DNA from: an uncultured Lachnospiraceae bacterium
Lineage (GTDB): Bacteria > Bacillota > Clostridia > Lachnospirales > Lachnospiraceae
Length of the DNA: 10,879 nt
Direction of reading: 5' to 3'
Assembly (NCBI GenBank): GCA_910589105.1
Contig: CAJUST010000021.1
Span: forward strand, 31,591-42,469
Part shown: positions 6,801 to 10,879 of the stretch, piece by piece
How the letters are laid out: the number at the start of each line of letters is the position of its first letter
Numbering within the stretch: the first letter of the stretch is position 1
Made by a program: the position numbers and the translations under genes
The notes under the pieces: model-generated
The model's database searches: none
Told to the model about the DNA's origin: nothing
The model's input: the letters and a program-made list of their open reading frames with translations, nothing else

Positions 6801-9800
6801 TCGATAAAAGTCTTCCCCATATACCGCGGCGTATTTACCATCTTATCCTGCTCATCAAACAGAAGGCGTATCTCTGACGGTTCCTTTCCTTCAAGGAAAG
6901 CCCTTGCGGTGATTTCAAGGTTTTCTATCAGATACTCTGCCGTCTCCTTTTCAAACAAATCCCTTCTGTATTCCAGTTCATAGATGTATTCGCCGTTTTC
7001 AATGCTCATCATAAGCGATACCGGCTCTTTTGCCGCATTTAAGCCAAGGGGAATTTCTTCTGCATCCTCTCCACAGATCTTAGTAAATGCAAAATTCCCG
7101 CCCTGATACACAAACATCGTATCAGGCTTAATATGGAAATTGCGGCTGATTTCCTGAAACGGATAAATATCGTGATCCATCATTCCCATTAGCTGGTTTT
7201 TGATTGTCACAAAATAATCTTCCGTATTTTTCGCTGCATCACACACCACAGGCAATGTTTTGACAAACATACCGATTGTATCAGAAAGACGTGAGTCATT
7301 TCTGCCGTGATAGATGGTTGTAAATACACTTTTAGAGGCAAAATGGTATCTTGCCAGCGCTGCGCCAAATATACCTGTGAAAAATACATTCTCTGTTATG
7401 CCATATTTCTCACAAAACGCCTGCGCAGCTTCCTTGCTGATGACCTCACTCTTTCTGCGCAAATTCCCAACGCCCGGCGCCTCTCCATTTTTGTCAGGAT
7501 AAAGACTGGTGTCCGAGCCGCAGTCTTTCAATACAGAAGCGTAAAATTCTTCCGCTTTTTTATACTTTTCTCCCTGTATTGCCTTTTCGTTGTCAAGCGC
7601 TGCATCATAGGCAGTATATGCCTCTGCCGTAAGTTTTTCGCCTTGATATGCCCTGTCAATATCCGTCAAAATAATAGAAAGAGATGTGCCGTCTGCAATC
7701 AGATGATGCACGTCAAGGAACAGATAACTTCCCTCATGTGTCCTATGTATCTCAATTCGGAACAGCGGCTCTTGAAACAGCGGAAATGGCCTTACCAGTT
7801 TTTCCCTGTCCATGCCGTCAATAATCTCAGTGGCGTATTCCAAATGATCATTCCTGCGCTGGCGTATTTCACCGTCCTCATCCATAAAAAGCTGCGCTTT
7901 CAGATATGGGTGCGCTTCCACTGTCTGCTCTACTGCTTCTTTTAGCCGGATTAAATCTATCTTGGGACTTAGCCGGAACAAATATGGAATATTGTAAACC
8001 GTTGTCCCCATATTCGCCGTACAGTCTACAAAGATGCCTGCCTGCGCGTTGGTAAGAGGATACACCTTTCGCGCTTCATGTATCTCAGATTTTTCCGCCC
8101 CCAGAAGAAATCTTTCTAACTGGACGACAGTTGGATTTTCCCTAATATCATTTGTCTTGATCGCCACGTCAAATTTCTTTGCCAGAAGTACATTAAGTTT
8201 TATCGCACTGATAGAAGTCAGTCCCGCAAACTGAATATCAGTCGTGACGCCAAACTCCCTGTGCCCGATTGCTTCAGCAATGCAGTCACAAATACGCTGC
8301 TGCATTTCATTTTTCGGCGGAATCATTTCCTCCACTGCCTTTTGCGGCTTTGGCAGAGCGCGCCTGTTGACCTTCTGGTTCTGATTTAATGGAATCCGGT
8401 CAATCTGCATCGTTACAGCCGGCGCCATATACGGCGGCTTTGTTTCCATAATAAAAGCATTCAGCTTCTCTGTATCGATCTGCTCATCTGACACAACATA
8501 CGCTGCGATATATTTACCTCCGCCTTCCTCATCAAATGCAGCAACTGTAGCATCTTTAATCCCCGGATAACGCCGGATAACTTCCTCCACTTCCGTAAGC
8601 TCAATCCGGAATCCTCTTATTTTTACTTGGGAATCCCGTCTGCCCACAAAAGAAATATTTCCATCATTTAAGTAGCGCGCCACATCACCTGTGTGGTACA
8701 TCCGCTCGTATCCCTCCTTATCAGTATAAGGATTTTTAGCATATGCCTCTCTTGTTTTCTCCGGACGGTTCAGGTACCCCCGCGTTACCTGCCTTCCCGA
8801 AACGAGCAGCTCACCGGACGCCCCTGCCGGCAGGCGGCGTCCTTTGTCATCAACAATATAGAGTTTCAGATTATCCAGCGGCTTCCCGATTGGAATATCA
8901 TCATAATACCGATCCATCTCAAAGATCGTTGTATAAACTGTGCATTCCGTAGGCCCATAGACATTGTAAAACCTGATACCCTCCGGCGGATTTAAAGGAA
9001 CCAGCTTTTCTCCACCCGTACTAAGATGTTTTAATGTTTTACTCTTTATTTCCATTGCGAACTGGCGTCCCACCTGTGTCGTCATAAAGGAATGGGTAAT
9101 CTGGTTCTCTTCAAAATAATCACGGAGCGCAAAAAGGTCAAGGCGCATTTCCTCGGCAATGATATTTAATTGCGCGCCTGCCGCAAGAGACGCAAAAATA
9201 TCCATCATAGATGCGTCAAAACCATAGGAGGCATAGGCGGCTAAGCGGGCAGAACTGTCAAACTGATATTGTCTGTGATACCATGCGCAGAATGCAGTGA
9301 TATTTCCATACTCAATCATGCATCCCTTCGGCGCCCCTGTCGAGCCCGATGTGTAAATCAGCGTAAACAAATCCTCCGGCTTTGGTGACGGCAGCTTTTC
9401 CATATATTCCGGCAGGTCTGGTATCTCATCAAGATACAAGATCTGTCCTGTATAGCCAGACGCCAATTCGCGCATCTTCTGTGTAGTAATCAACAGTTTC
9501 GCTCCACTGTCCTCCAGCATAAAATTCAGTCTGTCCTTAGGATATGTATGGTCAAGCGGCTGGCAGGCGCAGCCACTGCGGGCAATACCCATCGAACAGA
9601 TTGCCATATATTCACAGCGAGGAATCAGCGCAGCGGCTACGTCACCTGCCGCTAATCCCTTCCGGATCAGATCGCCCGCAAGATTACGCGTTATTTTTTC
9701 AACCTCACTGTAGGTATATCTGACATCTTCGTATACAACGGCTGTCTGGCCGGGATATTTCGCAACCGCCTCCTCAAACATATCCACAACCGTCTTGCTG

Positions 9801-10453
9801 TCATCATATGGCTCTTCTGTCTCGTTAAAACTGTCAAGCATTTTTTCCTGCTGCTCGGAAAGGATTGTCACATCAGATACATTGCGGCAGCCGAATATGG
9901 ATTTGAAAGCGGCATTGTAAGAATCCATAATATTCTGAACCGTTTCCTCCTGATACAAATCACTGCGGTACTCTGCCGTCAGATAATACTCCCCGTCATA
10001 GAGACGAACTTGGAGCAACAGTGGCTCTTTGGGCAGTCCAAGGGACAAATCCTCACCAACGGCAACGGTATTTCCAATCGGATAATCGTCTGTAAGCTCT
10101 GCCTGATATGCAAAAATCAAATCAGAAGTAATCCCATATTTTGCAGCAATATCGGAAAACGGGAAAATATCATTTGCCATGGAATTCATTAACTGTTCCT
10201 GCAAAGAAACCATATAGGATACCACCGTTGTCTTATCATCAAATTTACAATATACAGGAAGCGTTTTTACAAGCATACATACCGTATTCTCAAGCCTCGA
10301 ATCGTTCCTGCCATTATAGATGGTCGCAAACAGCGATTCCTTTGCATTTGACCAGCGGGACATCAGGATTCCAAAAACCCCGGTAAAGAGTGTATTTGGC
10401 GTAATTCCCAATCTTTCACAAAGCTGCAGGGCCGCTTCTTCTGAAACTGACAT
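3878..10453 (-). CDS. Two-module NRPS with terminal thioester reductase, C(partial)-A-T-C-A-T-R
   Basis: The open frame of 2191 codons (numbered from Met at 10453) is the intact bulk of a larger synthetase that should build a dipeptide on carrier domains and release it reductively as an aldehyde. Domains: rest of condensation domain C1 (1-200, with GRNDSRLENTVCMLVKTLP); A1 (221-700: YTSGSTG 367-373, FDAS 412-415, YGPTE 499-503, catalytic Lys694); carrier T1 (708-780, phosphopantetheine Ser747 in an unusual GLTSIS); C2 (797-1210, HHLIADG 916-922, intact); A2 (1215-1695: YTSGSTG 1364-1370, YGPTE 1496-1500, Lys1689); T2 (1705-1790, GIGGTSL, Ser1744); reductase (1822-2191: GATGFLG 1827-1833, Tyr1984-x3-Lys1988). 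There is no epimerase or thioesterase. Met10453 is not the true start: the frame continues upstream as LAEYK, then shifts in an A5G3 run at 10469-10476. The architecture matches gut-Clostridia synthetases of dipeptide aldehydes and pyrazinones; STAS regulators follow directly. Confidence 0.93.
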   Translation of the reverse strand: MSVSEEAALQLCERLGITPNTLFTGVFGILMSRWSNAKESLFATIYNGRNDSRLENTVCMLVKTLPVYCKFDDKTTVVSYMVSLQEQLMNSMANDIFPFSDIAAKYGITSDLIFAYQAELTDDYPIGNTVAVGEDLSLGLPKEPLLLQVRLYDGEYYLTAEYRSDLYQEETVQNIMDSYNAAFKSIFGCRNVSDVTILSEQQEKMLDSFNETEEPYDDSKTVVDMFEEAVAKYPGQTAVVYEDVRYTYSEVEKITRNLAGDLIRKGLAAGDVAAALIPRCEYMAICSMGIARSGCACQPLDHTYPKDRLNFMLEDSGAKLLITTQKMRELASGYTGQILYLDEIPDLPEYMEKLPSPKPEDLFTLIYTSGSTGAPKGCMIEYGNITAFCAWYHRQYQFDSSARLAAYASYGFDASMMDIFASLAAGAQLNIIAEEMRLDLFALRDYFEENQITHSFMTTQVGRQFAMEIKSKTLKHLSTGGEKLVPLNPPEGIRFYNVYGPTECTVYTTIFEMDRYYDDIPIGKPLDNLKLYIVDDKGRRLPAGASGELLVSGRQVTRGYLNRPEKTREAYAKNPYTDKEGYERMYHTGDVARYLNDGNISFVGRRDSQVKIRGFRIELTEVEEVIRRYPGIKDATVAAFDEEGGGKYIAAYVVSDEQIDTEKLNAFIMETKPPYMAPAVTMQIDRIPLNQNQKVNRRALPKPQKAVEEMIPPKNEMQQRICDCIAEAIGHREFGVTTDIQFAGLTSISAIKLNVLLAKKFDVAIKTNDIRENPTVVQLERFLLGAEKSEIHEARKVYPLTNAQAGIFVDCTANMGTTVYNIPYLFRLSPKIDLIRLKEAVEQTVEAHPYLKAQLFMDEDGEIRQRRNDHLEYATEIIDGMDREKLVRPFPLFQEPLFRIEIHRTHEGSYLFLDVHHLIADGTSLSIILTDIDRAYQGEKLTAEAYTAYDAALDNEKAIQGEKYKKAEEFYASVLKDCGSDTSLYPDKNGEAPGVGNLRRKSEVISKEAAQAFCEKYGITENVFFTGIFGAALARYHFASKSVFTTIYHGRNDSRLSDTIGMFVKTLPVVCDAAKNTEDYFVTIKNQLMGMMDHDIYPFQEISRNFHIKPDTMFVYQGGNFAFTKICGEDAEEIPLGLNAAKEPVSLMMSIENGEYIYELEYRRDLFEKETAEYLIENLEITARAFLEGKEPSEIRLLFDEQDKMVNTPRYMGKTFIDLFREAVSKYPDNTAVKDENGAITYAELDAVSEHIADKLKNNGFGRENVAGILCGRTREFVEAFIGIMKAGGAYVPLDPEYPQERIEYMLSDSGSENLLLMRKYQPLTEGYDKNVIYLDEIEKDGLGFTGKTDLTPPLPENLAYMIYTSGSTGKPKGVMLEHRNLMTLIEHTVAFHKTVPEDMYGEFSSFCFDASVHDLFTPLTVGASLYIFPESVRKDAVAVCRTFENEPITVATMPTQMGELVAETLTGDCALRILTLGGEKFKRYYDRKYMMVNGYGPTENTVSSTEFVVDKEYKTIPIGKSQLNVRSYIVDENLKRVPVGAPGELCVAGRQVARGYHNLPEKTASVFAPNPFATCKDEERLYHTGDMARLKGDGNIEYIGRIDSQIKINGFRVELGEIEGAVLKRDGVCEVAAIPVEQGGVTYIAVYYTGAERKEEDWKEFLSPLLPEYMIPAFYTHLDKMPVTPGGKIDKRALPKPAITEDRSDYAAPETGAQIKLCKLFEKALGREKVGIDDDFFGIGGTSLAASKVAVMCLNEKIPLVYADIFKYPTVRALAMALYGDEAQKETTDEFANYSYNAIDTLIAANDRRNVDCVEKKELGDILITGATGFLGIHVLKEFLDNYDGKAYCMARKGRYESSERRLMNMLMYYFDLPYTELFGGRIICIDSDITDRKEVDRLKDVPFTTLINCAACVKHFAAGEMLEKINVTGVKYLIDLCSSTNRRLVQISTISVGGEGMDGKPPVDQKLAENDLYFGQRIANEYIRTKFLAERAVLEAAAKGLDAKVIRVGNLMSRHRDGEFQINFITNGFLRSLRGYAAVGAFPMDSMNESAEFSPIDETAAAVLSLAGTDSRFTVFHACNNHRIFMSDVIYEMRERGFDIKIMPGDQFIETVNAYAAEHETSDAVSGLIAYTSHDDEELYTIDYDNAFTTEALYRLGFKWNITDNRYLANAIEALEGLNFFENEFSDTV

Positions 10454-10879
10454 TTTATATTCTGCCAGCCCTTTTTGGGCGTATCTTCTTTTTTGTCAAA
10501 AATCGGAAGCGACTCGACTTCAAGCCCCTGAAAAATATTGTCATAATAAAGAGCCGCCTTCTTATAACCGCCTCTCTCCACTGCATATTCCTCTGTAACA
10601 GCCGCATCAAAACCTGTATAGCCTTCCTCTGCCAATTCTTCGCCCATATAGGCGCGGTTCAAGTCCCCGAAAAAAATATCATAGGAATTTCCATCTGCCA
10701 TGATGTGGTGAAAATCCACAAACAGATACTTCTTCGTCTCAGTCTGGTAGATTGCAATCCGAAACAGCCTGCCTCCTTCTAATCGCTGGTCGCCCGGACA
10801 ATCGTTTCATAGGGTAAAAGGTTTGGATTCCCCATGTGAAAGCACCTCCATTTCTTTGTGCAGGAGCTGTAAAGTCCTG
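10454..10879 (-). pseudogene. Frameshifted N-terminal half of the NRPS first condensation domain (runs off right edge)
   Basis: This is the missing front of C1 in a frame offset from the main NRPS frame. It reads GGRLFRIAIYQTETKKYLFVDF, then catalytic HHIMADG (10710-10690), then IFDKKEDTPKKG, and the sense resumes in the main frame as LAEYKMSVSEEA. The shift lies at 10469-10476; one added base in the A5G3 run would join the frames. Farther upstream the good frame changes again. A segment NLLPYETIVRATSD (10826-10782), which aligns with NDHLEYATEIIDGMDR of C2, ends at TAG 10779-10781, while the HH frame meets TGA at 10807-10809. About ten residues expected before GGRLFRI (RPF-x-L region) seem missing, so a small deletion plus shift is likely. 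Either C1 is inactive or the assembly has errors here. The true start is not visible. Confidence 0.75.

Noticed and set aside
10451..10453. ATG at 10453 as the genuine NRPS start
   Set aside because: It lies inside a condensation domain, has no ribosome site, and domain sense continues upstream (LAEYK, then the shifted HHIMADG segment).
3878..10453. Many plus-strand open frames of 60-210 codons opposite the NRPS
   Set aside because: They are antisense frames of a long coding gene, without ribosome sites or recognisable domains.
10779..10835. ATG at 10835 with GGAGG 9 bases upstream, giving an 18-residue peptide
   Set aside because: The ribosome-site match looks accidental: the peptide aligns with the middle of a condensation domain, so it is a fragment of the broken NRPS frame.

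Overview
The window looks like a chromosomal piece of a gut-type anaerobic Firmicute, most likely Lachnospiraceae or a related Clostridia. This is inferred from moderate AT-richness, strong GGAGG ribosome sites, TATAAT promoters and the protein families present; no taxonomic marker gene is in view.

Layout, left to right. (1) 1-261, minus: the 5' end of a secreted lipoprotein, probably of the DUF3089 alpha/beta-hydrolase type, running off the left edge. (2) 262-871: a 610-base intergenic region with a divergent promoter pair. It holds an extended -10 for the lipoprotein, two sigma-A-like promoters facing the transporter, and operator-like repeats. (3) 872-2233, plus: a MATE-family multidrug/metabolite exporter. 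(4) 2321-2354: a perfect 14-bp stem terminator between the convergent transporter and the minus-strand operon. (5) 10879 down to 2506, minus: a probable operon of a two-module non-ribosomal peptide synthetase (NRPS), two paralogous STAS anti-sigma-factor antagonists, the last codons of a lost SpoIIE/PP2C-type phosphatase, and an RsbW/SpoIIAB-type ATP-binding serine kinase.

The NRPS reads C-A-T-C-A-T-R. It ends in an NAD(P)H-dependent thioester reductase domain instead of a thioesterase, so the expected product is a (possibly N-acylated) dipeptide aldehyde. When the amine is free, such aldehydes cyclise to dihydropyrazinones and pyrazinones. This matches the known family of gut-Clostridia NRPS clusters that make protease-inhibiting peptide aldehydes. 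The MATE transporter next door is a candidate exporter, although it is not in the operon.

Two parts of the locus are damaged. The first condensation domain is split across reading frames near the right edge (a clear shift at about 10469-10476, another lesion at about 10779-10806). The phosphatase that would complete the STAS/kinase partner switch survives only as its C-terminal tail with an in-frame TAG. The locus may be decaying, or the NRPS shifts may be assembly errors; raw reads would decide. The true start of the NRPS lies beyond the right edge or is destroyed.
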